Assembly: GCF_036347135.1 (NCBI RefSeq) | Contig: NZ_CP108938.1 | Span: forward strand, 10,168,001-10,232,000 | Direction: 5' to 3' | DNA: 64,000 bases | Source of the DNA: Streptomyces sp. NBC_00775 | GTDB taxonomy: Bacteria; Actinomycetota; Actinomycetes; Streptomycetales; Streptomycetaceae | Shown: piece by piece, positions 9,351 through 18,855 of the stretch | Numbering within the stretch: position 1 is the first letter of the stretch | Layout: every line of letters begins with the position of its first letter | Program-made: the position numbers and the translations under genes | The notes under the pieces: model-generated | What the model was told of the DNA's origin: nothing | Database searches by the model: none | Seen by the model: the letters and a program-made list of their open reading frames with translations, nothing else

Positions 9351-10685
9351 ATGTATCGAGCAGCCAGGACGAGCGTGGACACGAGCGAGAACAGTACGGA
9401 CAGCGGCCCCGCGGCACAGGACCGGACACCGGCACCGGAGCGGGCGAACCGGAGCGGATGGCGCCGCTGGGCGATGGACACCCGGCCGCTGCGCCGCCCC
9501 GCCTACCGCCGGCTGTGGTCCTCGACCGTCGTCACGACGGTGGGCAGCCAGCTCACCGCCGTGGCCGTGCCCAAGCAGATCTACGACATCACCGGCTCTT
9601 CGGCCTGGGTCGGCTACGCGAGCCTCGCCGGACTGCTGCCCCTCGTGGTCTTCGCGCTGTGGGGCGGCGCCATCGCCGACAGCATGGACCGGCGCAAGCT
9701 GCTCCTCATCACCAACAGCGGTATAGCCGTCACCTCGCTGCTCTTCTGGATACAGGCCGTCACCGGACTCGGCTCGGTGCTCGTCCTGATGGCGCTGCTC
9801 GCCCTCCAGCAGGCGTTCTTCGGCCTCAACTCCCCGGCCCGCAGCGCCTCCATCGCCCGCCTGGTCCCCGCGGAAGAACTGCCCGCGGCCAACGCGCTCG
9901 GCGCGACCGTCATGCAGACCGGCCTGGTGATGGGGCCACTGCTCGCCGGTGTGCTCATCCCCGTCGTCGGCCTGCCCGAGCTCTATCTGATCGACGCGCT
10001 CGCCCTCTGCTTCACCGTGTGGGCGGTGGTGCGGCTCCCCGCCCTGCCCCCGCTGACGGAAGGGGCGGCCCAGCGGGCGGGCTGGCGCGAGGTCGCCGCC
10101 GGCTTCCGCTACATCTCGGCGCACAAGGTGCTGCTGCTGTCCTTCCTCGCCGACATCATCGCCATGGTCTTCGGCATGCCCCGCGCCCTGTTCCCGCAGC
10201 TCGCCACACACACGTACGCGCCCTACGGCGAAGGGCTCGCACTCGGCCTGCTGTTCGCGGCGATCCCCATCGGCGCGATGATCGGCGGACTGATGTCGGG
10301 CACCTTCTCCCGCGCCCGCAGACACGGCCTGATGGTCATCGTCGCGGTCGCGGCATGGGGCGCGGCCATCACCGGGTTCGGGCTCAGCACCAGCCTGTGG
10401 GTGGCGGTGGCCTTCCTCGCCGCGGCCGGGATCGCCGACATGGTCTCCAGCGTCTTCCGCGTCGCGATCCTGCTGTCGGCCGCCACCGACGAGATGCGCG
10501 GCCGGATGCAGGGTGTGTTCACGGTGGTCGTCGTGGGCGGCCCGCGCCTCGCCGATGTCCTGCACGGCACGGTCGGATCGGTCCTCGGGGCACGCGCGGC
10601 GGTCGCCGGCGGCGGCCTGCTGGTGATCGCCGCCGTGCTGGGCCTGGCCGCCGTGACACCGGCCTTGAGGCGTTACACGATCTGA
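9351..10685 (+). CDS. MFS transporter, EntS-like (MFS_3)
   Basis: About 444 aa with 12 predicted membrane segments, of the branch that includes the enterobactin exporter EntS. The first loop has WGGAIADSMDRRKLLL (motif A-like). The start is uncertain: ATG 9351, GTG 9375 and ATG 9474 are in frame, and the conserved region begins near MDTRPLRRPAYRRLW, so a shorter protein is possible. No siderophore genes adjoin it, so the substrate is open. The next gene begins 28 bp downstream on the same strand and may be co-transcribed. Confidence 0.85.
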   Translation: MYRAARTSVDTSENSTDSGPAAQDRTPAPERANRSGWRRWAMDTRPLRRPAYRRLWSSTVVTTVGSQLTAVAVPKQIYDITGSSAWVGYASLAGLLPLVVFALWGGAIADSMDRRKLLLITNSGIAVTSLLFWIQAVTGLGSVLVLMALLALQQAFFGLNSPARSASIARLVPAEELPAANALGATVMQTGLVMGPLLAGVLIPVVGLPELYLIDALALCFTVWAVVRLPALPPLTEGAAQRAGWREVAAGFRYISAHKVLLLSFLADIIAMVFGMPRALFPQLATHTYAPYGEGLALGLLFAAIPIGAMIGGLMSGTFSRARRHGLMVIVAVAAWGAAITGFGLSTSLWVAVAFLAAAGIADMVSSVFRVAILLSAATDEMRGRMQGVFTVVVVGGPRLADVLHGTVGSVLGARAAVAGGGLLVIAAVLGLAAVTPALRRYTI

Positions 10686-10713
10686 CGCCGGAAGCGCCCG
10701 CGACGGTCATAGA

Positions 10714-11541
10714 GTGACCGCCATGGGGGACACACGACCTACGTCGGATTTCCACGCCCAGAACTTCACCGCCGAGAGCGTCGCACGGCTGGTGGGGGCA
10801 CTGGACGCGCAGGACGCCAACGACGGCGTACGACGGTTGCGGGCGTGGGCGCACGAGGCTCTGGCCGCACGGCCCGGAGAGCGGGCGCTCGACATCGGCT
10901 CCGGCTCCGGATCGCAGACCCGGCACCTGGCGGCCGCCGTGACTCCCGGGGGCGAGGTACTCGGGATCGAACCGAACCCCGGGCTGCGCGCGGTGGCCGA
11001 ACAGCGGGCGGCCGAGGCCGGCAGCCCGGCCCGCTTCGTGGACGGCGACGCGCTCACCCTGCCGGTTCCCGACTCCTCGGTCGACGTGGTGTGGTGCGAA
11101 CGGGTGCTCCAGCACCTTCTCGAACCGGAGAAGGCCGTCGCCGAGATCGCGCGCGTGCTGCGCCCCGGCGGGCGGGTCGCCCTGCTGGACACCGACTGGG
11201 CGACCACGATCCTGCACCCCGGCGACCCCGAGACCGTCGCGGCCCTCACCTCCGGCGCGCTGTCCGCGGCCGCCGACCCGTACTCCGGACGCAAGCTGGT
11301 GGGCCGGCTGACGGCGGCCGGTCTGGTGATCGACGACCGGGGATCGCAGGCCCTGCTCCAGGACCACACCTCGGTCGCCTGGCCGCTGATCCGCATGCTG
11401 GGCGAGTCGGCCCTGCGCCGTGCGCTGATCACCGAAGGGCAGCGCGACCGCCTGTACGCGGACCTCACGGAGGCCGCCGCGCAGGGTGCGCTGCACATGT
11501 CCGTCACGATGTTCGGGGCCGTGGCGCACTGTCCGGAATAA
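10714..11541 (+). CDS. Class I SAM-dependent methyltransferase
   Basis: A 275-aa methyltransferase with SAM-binding motif I ALDIGSGSGSQTRHLAAAV, the acidic motif II (VLGIEPNP), motif III (VDGDALTLPVPDSSVD) and post-motif VLRPGGRVALLD. It resembles UbiE/Methyltransf_11 enzymes that methylate small molecules. The start is GTG 10714, or ATG 10723 three codons later. It may be in one unit with the MFS gene upstream. The substrate is not predictable. Confidence 0.88.
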   Translation: MTAMGDTRPTSDFHAQNFTAESVARLVGALDAQDANDGVRRLRAWAHEALAARPGERALDIGSGSGSQTRHLAAAVTPGGEVLGIEPNPGLRAVAEQRAAEAGSPARFVDGDALTLPVPDSSVDVVWCERVLQHLLEPEKAVAEIARVLRPGGRVALLDTDWATTILHPGDPETVAALTSGALSAAADPYSGRKLVGRLTAAGLVIDDRGSQALLQDHTSVAWPLIRMLGESALRRALITEGQRDRLYADLTEAAAQGALHMSVTMFGAVAHCPE

Positions 11542-11575
11542 ACCAGAATGCAATGAACCGGAATACAATAGGAAC
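11541..11575 (+). promoter_or_regulatory. Possible promoter with a 15-bp direct repeat
   Basis: Two 14-mers, AACCAGAATGCAAT (11541-11554) and AACCGGAATACAAT (11556-11569), repeat with period 15 in an unusually A-rich patch. The second contains a good -10 hexamer TACAAT (11564-11569). No clear -35 is seen. It would drive the small membrane protein gene at 11635. Confidence 0.35.
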
Positions 11576-11634
11576 GCCGTCGCTGATGGCGGCACCACGC
11601 AAGTCTCCCCTGGCATTGGGGGTACGCGAGCACC

Positions 11635-12003
11635 ATGAACACCGCGAGCTATGAACTGATCGCAGCGAACTCGACGGTCAACGCGGTCTCCGCCTTTATC
11701 GGTGGCCTCGTCATCGCCGGTGCGCTGGTCTGGGCCGTCCGGCTGGGCATCAAGGTACGGCGTCAGGAGTCGGCCCCGCCCACCCCCGACGAGCAGCCCA
11801 GGCTGCCCGCGACCGGGGCGGTCCACGAAATCCGCGAGATGCGGGAACCCGACGAGGTACCGCTCGCCGCGGACGAGAGCGAGCGGCTGATGCCGTACAA
11901 CATCCACGCCGCGGGGAGCAGGCACGCCGACGACCAGCATCGAAAGCGCTGGGTCCCCGGATCCAGCGGATCCTTCGGCAGCGGCGGCCCCGGAAGGACG
12001 TAA
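11635..12003 (+). CDS. Small membrane protein, DUF6479-like
   Basis: 122 aa with one N-terminal membrane span (about residues 17-36, FIGGLVIAGALVWAVRLGI), followed by a charged, proline-rich and disordered cytoplasmic tail. The layout matches small Streptomyces proteins I recall as DUF6479; their function is unknown. Its transcript ends at a strong terminator (12016-12049). Nothing suggests an enzyme. Confidence 0.72.
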   Translation: MNTASYELIAANSTVNAVSAFIGGLVIAGALVWAVRLGIKVRRQESAPPTPDEQPRLPATGAVHEIREMREPDEVPLAADESERLMPYNIHAAGSRHADDQHRKRWVPGSSGSFGSGGPGRT

Positions 12004-12015
12004 CAGGGCCGCGGC

Positions 12016-12049
12016 ACGACATGACCGCCCCACGGGGCGGTCATGTCGT
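12016..12049. terminator. Bidirectional terminator hairpin
   Basis: ACGACATGACCGCCC pairs perfectly with GGGCGGTCATGTCGT around a 4-nt loop (15-bp stem). It lies between convergent genes that end at 12003 and 12085. No U-run follows, as is usual in Streptomyces. Confidence 0.8.
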
Positions 12050-12084
12050 CTGTGCGCTCTGTCTGTGCGTTCTCTCTGTGTGCC

Positions 12085-13083
12085 CTAAGGAAGATCGGCC
12101 GCGGAGTCCTCGGGGGCCAGGTCCTGGCGCAGGCGCAGCCACGACGGCTGCCGCAGCAGTCCGGCCCGGGTACGGGTGCTGTACCGGACCTCACCGACCA
12201 GCCGTGGCAGGACCCAGTGCGCCGCGGCCACCCGTGGGACGGTCTCGAACGGACAGCGGTCGGTCTCCGCGGTCCGCAGGAGCCGGGCGAGTTCCGACCG
12301 CTCGGCCTCGCTCCAGCCCGTCCCCACGCTCCCGACATAGCGCAGCCGCCCCGCCTCGCGCTGTCCCACGAGAACGGCACCGGGCAGCCCCGACAGGCGT
12401 CCCTTGCCGGGGACCCAGCCGCCGACGATGACGTCCACGGTCCGTACGTTGCGGATCTTGACCCAGGCGCGTGAGCGCACCCCGGGCTCGTACACGGAGT
12501 CCAACCGCTTGCAGACCAGCCCCTCCAGGCCGCTCTCCCGAGTCGCCCGCAGGGCCAGCTCCCCATGGCCGACGAGCGCGGCCGGTGTCGACCAGAACGG
12601 CCCGTCGAGCGCGAGCCCCTCCAACTCGTGCCGGCGGCGCGCGTAGCGCAGGCCCGTCAGATCGCCCCGCAGGTACATCACGTCGAACAGGACGAGATGC
12701 GCGGGAGCCTCCGCCGCACGACGCGCTGCCTTGCCCGGCGACCGGGCCAGCCCCATACGGGACTGCAGGAGCTGGAAGTCACCCCGCCCCTGCTCGTCCA
12801 GGACCAGCACCTCGCCGTCCAGGATCGCGGGGGCCGAGCCGAGAACGCCGCCCAGCGAACGGAGTTCGGGATACGCGGCGGTGATGTCCTCGCCCGACCG
12901 GGCCCGCAGCAGCACGCTTCCGTCCCCGGGGAGATAGACCACGGCACGCTGCCCGTCCTGCTTCGTCTCGTACGCCCAGCGCATGTCCTGCCCGGCGGGC
13001 GGCAGCGTGCCGGGTGTGGCGAGCATGGGAGCGATCAGCGGCAGACTCACAGCTGTGTTGTCGACACACCTCCTCGCACCCAC
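12085..13083 (-). CDS. ATP-dependent DNA ligase, LigC-type
   Basis: About 332 aa with an adenylation domain followed by an OB-fold. The nucleotidyl lysine is in ETKQDGQRA (motif I, KxDG). Motif III is VLFDVMYL, motif IV EGLVCKR and motif V AWVKIRN. This matches the stand-alone LigC ligases that act in non-replicative repair. No ku or primase gene is adjacent. ATG 13083 is the longest start; GTG 13050 is likely too, because the family typically begins near LPLIAPMLA. The gap to the upstream oxidoreductase is 54 bp, so co-transcription is possible. Confidence 0.9.
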   Translation of the reverse strand: MGARRCVDNTAVSLPLIAPMLATPGTLPPAGQDMRWAYETKQDGQRAVVYLPGDGSVLLRARSGEDITAAYPELRSLGGVLGSAPAILDGEVLVLDEQGRGDFQLLQSRMGLARSPGKAARRAAEAPAHLVLFDVMYLRGDLTGLRYARRRHELEGLALDGPFWSTPAALVGHGELALRATRESGLEGLVCKRLDSVYEPGVRSRAWVKIRNVRTVDVIVGGWVPGKGRLSGLPGAVLVGQREAGRLRYVGSVGTGWSEAERSELARLLRTAETDRCPFETVPRVAAAHWVLPRLVGEVRYSTRTRAGLLRQPSWLRLRQDLAPEDSAADLP

Positions 13084-13137
13084 TCCCGGTTGCCGGCCGT
13101 TTCGCCTGAACGGCGTCGCCTTCCGGGTGGCGATGCT

Positions 13138-14031
13138 CTAGCTCTCCAACGCCTGGGCCATCAGGGTCTGCAGATACAGCCCACGGCGCGCGTCGAGCTC
13201 GCCGGACTGCCCCGTCCGTACGGCGGTGGCGAACTCCCGGCGCAGCACGGGCCAGGACTCCTCGTGGTCGAGGGCGGTGCTGTCGAACACGAGCTCGGGA
13301 TGCCGGCCGAACAACTCGATCCGCGTGATGCCGCGCTCGACGTCGACCGACCCCGACAGGGACGCCTGGCTGATGGCCCCGCTCGCGTGCTCACAGGTGA
13401 GCTCGATCCAGCGGCGGAGGTCTCCGGCACCGCGCACACGAACGATGGGCCCCAGGGCCGCGTCCAGCAGATCGAGAAGGTGCGGCCCGAGGTCCAGCAG
13501 AGCGCCGTGTTCGAGGCGCCACGGGGTCGCGAAGTCACCGCCCAGGAACGCGCCGCTCAGGCAGCAGGACCGTGCGCCTACGACGTCGAGGCCCTGGGCG
13601 GTCTTCAGGAACTGCCGGGTGGCCGGGTGGTAACGGTTCGTCAGGACGAGCTGGGAGACGACACCGGCGGTGTCGACGGCGTCCACGAGGCGTTGCGCCG
13701 ACGGCAGGTCCAGCGCGATCGGCTTCTCCATGAGCAGGGCCTTGCCCGCCTTCGCGGCGACCGACGCGAGCTCCGCCTGCACGGCGGGCGGAACCGCGAA
13801 GGCGACCGCCTCGCAGCCGTCGAGCAGTTCCTCGAACGTCGCGGCGACATCGGCACCGTAAGGAGCGGCCGTCTCTCGCGCCGCCTCGGGGCGGCGTGCC
13901 CACACGGACGTCAGCCGCGTCTCGGGCCCGGCGGCGAGCACGCGCGCGTGCACGGCGCGCGCCCATGGCCCCGCGCCGACAAGCCCGACCTTGACCGGTG
14001 CGTGGGGCCAGGTGTGCGGGGTTCCGGTCAC
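13138..14031 (-). CDS. Gfo/Idh/MocA-family oxidoreductase
   Basis: 297 aa. The N-terminal Rossmann fold has KVGLVGAGPWARAVHARVL; the catalytic motif is LLMEKPIAL (EKP); the C-terminal alpha/beta domain follows. It probably oxidises or reduces a sugar or cyclitol with NAD(P). AGGAG precedes GTG 14031 by 7 nt. It is shorter than the usual 330-380 aa but shows no obvious break. There is no sugar gene next to it, so the role is open. Confidence 0.85.
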   Translation of the reverse strand: MTGTPHTWPHAPVKVGLVGAGPWARAVHARVLAAGPETRLTSVWARRPEAARETAAPYGADVAATFEELLDGCEAVAFAVPPAVQAELASVAAKAGKALLMEKPIALDLPSAQRLVDAVDTAGVVSQLVLTNRYHPATRQFLKTAQGLDVVGARSCCLSGAFLGGDFATPWRLEHGALLDLGPHLLDLLDAALGPIVRVRGAGDLRRWIELTCEHASGAISQASLSGSVDVERGITRIELFGRHPELVFDSTALDHEESWPVLRREFATAVRTGQSGELDARRGLYLQTLMAQALES

Positions 14032-14192
14032 GAGAAGTCTCCTGTGCGGTGTGCGGGGCGATGACGCGCCGTCGACCGACAGCGGCGGCAGCCGGGCGCC
14101 GGATCTCCGGGCGGGTGGACAAACTTCACCACGATGTCCGCCATCCCGGCCAGGGGGTGCGGTCTTCGAGCTTCGGGACGAAGAGCACCTGA

Positions 14193-14696
14193 AACACCGG
14201 GCTCACGGGGCGCGGCAGGGGGACCGGCGCACGGCGAGACAGGCGTGCGCCCCTGTCTCTCTCCCCGGTCCGCATCCACCACGCCGCCACCAGCTTCCGT
14301 GACATCGACGCGCTGGAGTGGTGGCTCGGCGACGCCGTGGCGGTCGCGCCCCATCTGCCGCCGCTCGACGCCGTGTTCTCCAACTACGGCGCCGCCTGGT
14401 TCTCCGACCCGCACCGACTGCTGCCCCGCGTCGCCCAACGGCTCAAGCCCGGCGGACGGTTGGTGCTGTCCTGCCTGTCCCGTTCGGCCGGGACGCCCGA
14501 GGGGCGCCGCCGCCTGCTGGTACGCACCGGCCCGGCCCGGTCCCTGTGGACCGTCCGCTGGATGTACAGCGTCACCGGCTGGCTGCGCATCCTCGCCGAG
14601 TCGGGCTTCACCACCGATTACGTCTTCCGGCCCACCGACCGTGTCAACGCCTTCTGGGGGACGGTCGTGATCCAGGCCCGGCGTAACTTGACCTGA
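14193..14696 (+). pseudogene. Methyltransferase remnant lacking the SAM-binding N-terminus
   Basis: The open frame (stop at 14190, end 14696) encodes the C-terminal half of a class I methyltransferase: LDAVFSNYGAAWFSDPHRLL, then RLKPGGRLVLSCLS, then a C-terminal region ending WGTVVIQARR. Motif I (GxGxG) should lie before this, but the sequence upstream (about 14030-14250) shows no such motif in any frame. The first usable start would be GTG 14337 (119 aa). Without the cofactor loop it cannot be an active enzyme of the usual type, so I call it a 5'-truncated relic. Possible product if translated: a 119-aa orphan domain. Confidence 0.6.
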
Positions 14697-14739
14697 ATGA
14701 GGGGGTTGTGGGGCGAGGAGGCTCATAGGCTGTGCGCGA

Positions 14740-14812
14740 GTGATCACCGCTGACCCATGTGTGGTCACTCGCGACCCCCGAGTGATCGCCATCTACCCCT
14801 TGTGTGATCTCC
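14740..14812 (+). promoter_or_regulatory. Four GTGATC-type direct repeats spaced 21-22 bp
   Basis: GTGATCACC (14740), GTGGTCACT (14761), GTGATCGCC (14782) and GTGATCTCC (14804) lie at 21, 21 and 22 bp, about two helical turns each. They end just upstream of the Shine-Dalgarno sequence of the M1 peptidase gene. The first unit is a perfect 8-bp palindrome, GTGATCAC. The array looks like a set of operator half-sites on one DNA face; the regulator is unknown. Confidence 0.5.
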
Positions 14813-14831
14813 ATCGACCGGAGGAGCGAAC

Positions 14832-16259
14832 GTGACGCGACGCCCGCAGCAGCCCACGACCAGACGCACAACTGTCCTTCGCCGAGAAGCCGTTGTCGCG
14901 GCGGTCCCCGTGGCCGTCGCGGCGCTTCTCGTGGGGGCCGGACCGGCCGCGGCCGGGACCGTGGGCTCCGCCGGCGCGGGAGACCCGTACTTCCCTCTCT
15001 CGGGCAACGGCGGCTACGACGTCCACCACTACGGCCTCACCATCGGCTACGACCCGCAGAGCCGTCACCTCGACGGCAAGGCCGTCATCACCGCCCGGGC
15101 CACGCAGCGGCTGACCCGCTTCGACCTCGATCTCAAGGGACTGAAGGTCACGGGCATCACGGTCGACCACGCCAAGGCGTCCTTCCGCCGTGACGGACAG
15201 GAACTCGTGGTCACCCCGCGGGACGCGCTGTGCAAGGGCCAGGAGTTCCGCGTCGCCGTCACCTACTCCGGCACCCCGAAGCCGGTCACCGACCCCGACG
15301 GCTCCCTCGACGGCTGGATTCCCACGGACGACGGCGCGTTCGTCGCGAGTGAGCCCCAGGGCGCCATGACGTGGTTCCCCGCCAACAGCCACCCCACGGA
15401 CAAGGCGTCGTACGACTTCACGCTCACCGTGCCGAAGGGGCGCACCGCCGTCGCCAACGGAGTCCTCCTCGGGCAGAAGACCGCCCACGGCCGGACCACC
15501 TTCCGCTGGCGGCAGTCCGAGCCGATGGCGGCGTACTTGGCCACAGCGACCGTCGGTAAGTTCGACGTCGAGCAGTACACCACCGCGGACGGGATCAAGG
15601 TCTACAACGCCGTCGACCCGCGCGAGGCGGCAGCCGCCGCGCCGGTCCTGAAGAAGCTGCCGTCGGTCCTCGCCTGGGAGAGCAAGATCTTCGGCCCCTA
15701 CCCGTTTCGGGCCGCCGGGTCGATCGTCGACCGCGCACCCCAGGTCGGCTACGCGCTGGAGACGCAGACCCGGCCCGTCTACGACTCGGCACCGGACCTG
15801 AGCACCCTCGTCCACGAAAACGCCCACCAGTGGTTCGGCGACTCCGTCACCCTCACCCGCTGGAAGGACATCTGGCTCAATGAAGGCTTCGCGACGTACG
15901 CCGAGTGGCTCTACGCCGAGCAGCACGGCGGCAAGAGCGCGCAGAAGACCTTCGACTCGCTGTACGCCAGCCCCGCGAGCAGCGACCTGTGGGCGTTCCC
16001 GCCCGCCGACCCCGGCAGCGGCGCGCACATCTTCGACACTCCCGTGTACGCCCGCGGCGCCATGACCCTCCACAAGCTGCGTACGGCCGTCGGTGACCCG
16101 GTGTTCTTCCACATCCTGCGGTCCTGGGCCGCCGACCATCGCGACGGGCACGGCACCACGTCCCAGTTCATCCACCTCGCGGAGCACGCATCAGGCAAGG
16201 ATCTGACGACCCTGTTCCACACCTGGCTTGACACTCCGGGCAAGCCGTCGGCGCCCTGA
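14832..16259 (+). CDS. Secreted M1-family zinc metallopeptidase
   Basis: 475 aa. A twin-Arg-containing basic N-region plus a hydrophobic core (VVAAVPVAVAALLVGA), then an AxA site near residue 41, indicate export. The beta-rich N-terminal aminopeptidase domain is followed by the zinc site HENAH (H328) and the third ligand in LNEGFATYAEW. The GAMEN-like exopeptidase loop is altered to GYALETQT. It lacks the large C-terminal domain of the classical 850-aa PepN. Likely an extracellular aminopeptidase. GGAGGAG sits 6 nt before GTG 14832. A GTGATC repeat array lies directly upstream. Confidence 0.9.
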   Translation: MTRRPQQPTTRRTTVLRREAVVAAVPVAVAALLVGAGPAAAGTVGSAGAGDPYFPLSGNGGYDVHHYGLTIGYDPQSRHLDGKAVITARATQRLTRFDLDLKGLKVTGITVDHAKASFRRDGQELVVTPRDALCKGQEFRVAVTYSGTPKPVTDPDGSLDGWIPTDDGAFVASEPQGAMTWFPANSHPTDKASYDFTLTVPKGRTAVANGVLLGQKTAHGRTTFRWRQSEPMAAYLATATVGKFDVEQYTTADGIKVYNAVDPREAAAAAPVLKKLPSVLAWESKIFGPYPFRAAGSIVDRAPQVGYALETQTRPVYDSAPDLSTLVHENAHQWFGDSVTLTRWKDIWLNEGFATYAEWLYAEQHGGKSAQKTFDSLYASPASSDLWAFPPADPGSGAHIFDTPVYARGAMTLHKLRTAVGDPVFFHILRSWAADHRDGHGTTSQFIHLAEHASGKDLTTLFHTWLDTPGKPSAP

Positions 16260-16280
16260 GGGGTTTCGTCGCCCCCGCCA

Positions 16281-16533
16281 CCCCTTCAACCCCGTTCGGT
16301 TGTGTGTCGGGCGCGGGCCGGTGGGGTTTGCTCGCGCAGTTCCCCGCGCTCCTTAAAAGAACCCGGGGCGGGCCGGCGGTTGTTTAGGGGCGCGGGGAAC
16401 TGCGCGCCCGGCCCCCCACCGCCCCGCACCCAACAAGCAGCCCTCACGCCCACCTACCCCAGGGGCGCGGGGAACTGCGCGCCCAGCCCCCACCCACCCG
16501 CACCCGACGCACAGCCGAACGGGGTTGAAGGGG
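16281..16533. repeat. Nested inverted-repeat element between convergent genes
   Basis: The 45-nt arms 16281-16325 and 16489-16533 are inverted copies (40 of 45 matches). Inside lie an inverted copy of the 21-mer (16333-16353) and two direct copies (16386-16406, 16461-16481) of the element also found at 4843-4863. No gene fits in 16260-16581. It separates the convergent M1 peptidase and glgB, and its stems could end both transcripts. Confidence 0.75.
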
Positions 16534-16581
16534 CGGAGCCCCTGGGGATGGGTCGGGTAGGGGCGGCGGGGCGAAGAACGT

Positions 16582-18795
16582 TTAGGCGGGGCGGAGCCAG
16601 AGGGTGGCGAGTGGGGGGAGGGTGAGTTGGATGCTGGTGGGGCGGCCGTGGGTGGGGTGGGGTTCGGGTTTGACGGGGTCCTGGTTGAGGACGTTGCTGC
16701 CGCCGTAGCGGGCGGCGTCGGTGTTGAGGATCTCGTGCCAGGCGGGGATGTCCTCCGGGACGCCGAGGCGGTAGGCGTGGCGGACGGCGGGGGAGAAGTT
16801 GGACACGGCCAGGAGTGGTGTGCCGTGGGCGTCGTGGCGGAGGAAGGCGAAGACGTTGTCCTCGGCGGCGTCGCCGGCGATCCAGGTGAAGCCGGTGGGG
16901 TCGGTGTCGCGTTGCCAGAGGGCGGGTTCGCGGGTGTAGACGGTGTTGAGGTCGCGGACGAGGTCGCGTATGCCCCGGTGGTCCGGTTCTGCTCCGTAGG
17001 CGGGGTCGAGGAGCCACCAGTCGGGGCCGTGTGCTTCGGACCATTCGGCGCCCTGGGCGAATTCTTGTCCCATGAAGAGGAGTTGTTTGCCGGGGTGGGC
17101 CCACATGAAGCCGAGGTAGGCGCGGGTGTTGGCGCGTTGTTGCCACCAGTCGCCGGGCATCTTCGACACGAGTGAGCGTTTGCCGTGGACGACTTCGTCG
17201 TGGGAGATGGGCAGGACGTAGTTCTCGCTGTAGGCGTACACCATCGAGAACGTCATCTCGTTGTGGTGGTACTGGCGATGAATCGGATCGCGCTGCACGT
17301 ATTCGAGCGAGTCGTGCATCCAGCCCATGTTCCACTTCAGGCCGAAGCCCAGACCCCCCTCAGAAGTCGCCCGGGTGACGCCGTCCCAGGCGGTGGATTC
17401 CTCCGCGATGGTGACGACGCCCGGGTTGCGGCGGTAGACGGCGGCGTTCATCTCCTGGAGGAAGGCGACGGCGTCGGGGTTCTCGCGGCCGCCGTGTTCG
17501 TTGGGGACCCATTGGCCCGGCTCGCGGGAGTAGTCGAGGTAGAGCATCGAGGCGACGGCGTCGACGCGCAGGCCGTCGATGTGGAACTCCTCGCACCAGT
17601 AGACGGCGTTGGCGACGAGGAAGTTGCGGACCTCGCGGCGTCCGTAGTCGAATTCCAGGGTGCCCCAGTCGGGGTGCGCGGCCCGTAGCGGGTCCTCGTG
17701 CTCGTAGAGCGGTCGGCCGTCGAACTCGGCCAGCGCCCAGTCGTCGCGCGGGAAGTGGGCGGGTACCCAGTCCATCAGGACGCCGATGCCGGCCTGATGC
17801 AGCGCGTCCACCAGGTACTTGAAGTCGTCCGGGGTGCCCAGCCTCGCCGTCGGCGCGTAGAACCCGGTGATCTGGTAGCCCCACGATCCGCCGAAGGGGT
17901 GCTCGGCCACCGGCATGAACTGCACATGGGTGAAGCCCAAGTCGCCGATGTACGCCGGTAGTTGTTCGGCCAGTTGGCGATACGTCAGCCCGGGTCGCCA
18001 GGACGCCAGATGCACCTCGTAGACCGAGAACGGAGCCTCGTGCACAGAGTGCTCCGCCGCCCGGCCCGCCATCCACTCGGCATCCGCCCACACGTGGGAC
18101 GACTCCGTCACGATCGACGACGTCGCCGGAGGCACCTCGGTGCGCCGGGCCATCGGGTCGGCGCGCAGCGTGTGCGTGCCGTCGGGGCGGGTGATGTCGA
18201 ACTTGTAGAGCGTGCCCTCGCCGAAGCCGGGAAGGAAGAGCTCCCACACCCCGGAGGAGCCGAGCGAGCGCATCGGGAATCCCGTGTTGCCGTCCCAGTG
18301 GCAGAAGTCCCCGCAGACCCTGACCCCCTGAGCGTTCGGGGCCCACACCGTGAAGCGGGTGCCGAGGACGCCCTCGTGGGTCATCGGGTGGGCGCCCAGC
18401 GCGGTCCACAGCTCCTCGTGCCGGCCCTCGCCGATCAGGTGGAGATCGAGTTCGCCGAGTGCGGGCAGAAAACGGTACGGGTCCCGCACCTCGGACTCGG
18501 TGCCGTCGTACGTCACCAACAGCGTGTACTCGGGGATGGTGTCGAGCGGCAGTACGCGGGAGAAGAGCCCGTCGCCCATGTCGTCCAGCCGCGTACGCGT
18601 TCCATCGATCACCACGGCCACCGCCTGGGCGAACGGCCGCAGCGCCCGGAAGACGACGCCGCCCGGCACCGGGTGTGCGCCGAGCAGCGCGTGCGGATCG
18701 TGGTGGGCGCCCGACAGCAGTCGCCCCCGGTCTGTCGCGTCCAACGAAGCGGCGGCGGCCGGTTGGACATTCACCGATGCGGTGCGAACTGTCAC
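16582..18795 (-). CDS. glgB: 1,4-alpha-glucan branching enzyme
   Basis: 737 aa, GH13. The N-terminal CBM48-like beta domains (about 20-230) are followed by the catalytic barrel. The nucleophile region is [17 protein letters not shown] and the acid region [10 protein letters not shown]; the conserved HDEVVHGK and MPGDWWQQ segments are present. It makes alpha-1,6 branches in glycogen-type glucans. It starts at GTG 18795, with GAGGAGG 8 nt upstream. It is the last gene of the minus-strand glgE-treS-maltokinase-glgB cluster and would branch the linear glucan that GlgE makes. Confidence 0.97.
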   Translation of the reverse strand: MTVRTASVNVQPAAAASLDATDRGRLLSGAHHDPHALLGAHPVPGGVVFRALRPFAQAVAVVIDGTRTRLDDMGDGLFSRVLPLDTIPEYTLLVTYDGTESEVRDPYRFLPALGELDLHLIGEGRHEELWTALGAHPMTHEGVLGTRFTVWAPNAQGVRVCGDFCHWDGNTGFPMRSLGSSGVWELFLPGFGEGTLYKFDITRPDGTHTLRADPMARRTEVPPATSSIVTESSHVWADAEWMAGRAAEHSVHEAPFSVYEVHLASWRPGLTYRQLAEQLPAYIGDLGFTHVQFMPVAEHPFGGSWGYQITGFYAPTARLGTPDDFKYLVDALHQAGIGVLMDWVPAHFPRDDWALAEFDGRPLYEHEDPLRAAHPDWGTLEFDYGRREVRNFLVANAVYWCEEFHIDGLRVDAVASMLYLDYSREPGQWVPNEHGGRENPDAVAFLQEMNAAVYRRNPGVVTIAEESTAWDGVTRATSEGGLGFGLKWNMGWMHDSLEYVQRDPIHRQYHHNEMTFSMVYAYSENYVLPISHDEVVHGKRSLVSKMPGDWWQQRANTRAYLGFMWAHPGKQLLFMGQEFAQGAEWSEAHGPDWWLLDPAYGAEPDHRGIRDLVRDLNTVYTREPALWQRDTDPTGFTWIAGDAAEDNVFAFLRHDAHGTPLLAVSNFSPAVRHAYRLGVPEDIPAWHEILNTDAARYGGSNVLNQDPVKPEPHPTHGRPTSIQLTLPPLATLWLRPA

Positions 18796-18855
18796 GACGT
18801 CAGCCTCCTCAAGAGGGGGGATACGGGCGGGTGGGGCAGCACTGCCGGAGGGCCT

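Noticed and set aside
13050..13083. TGTCGACA palindrome at the ligase start as a LexA box
   Set aside because: It does not match the actinobacterial SOS box and is only 8 bp.
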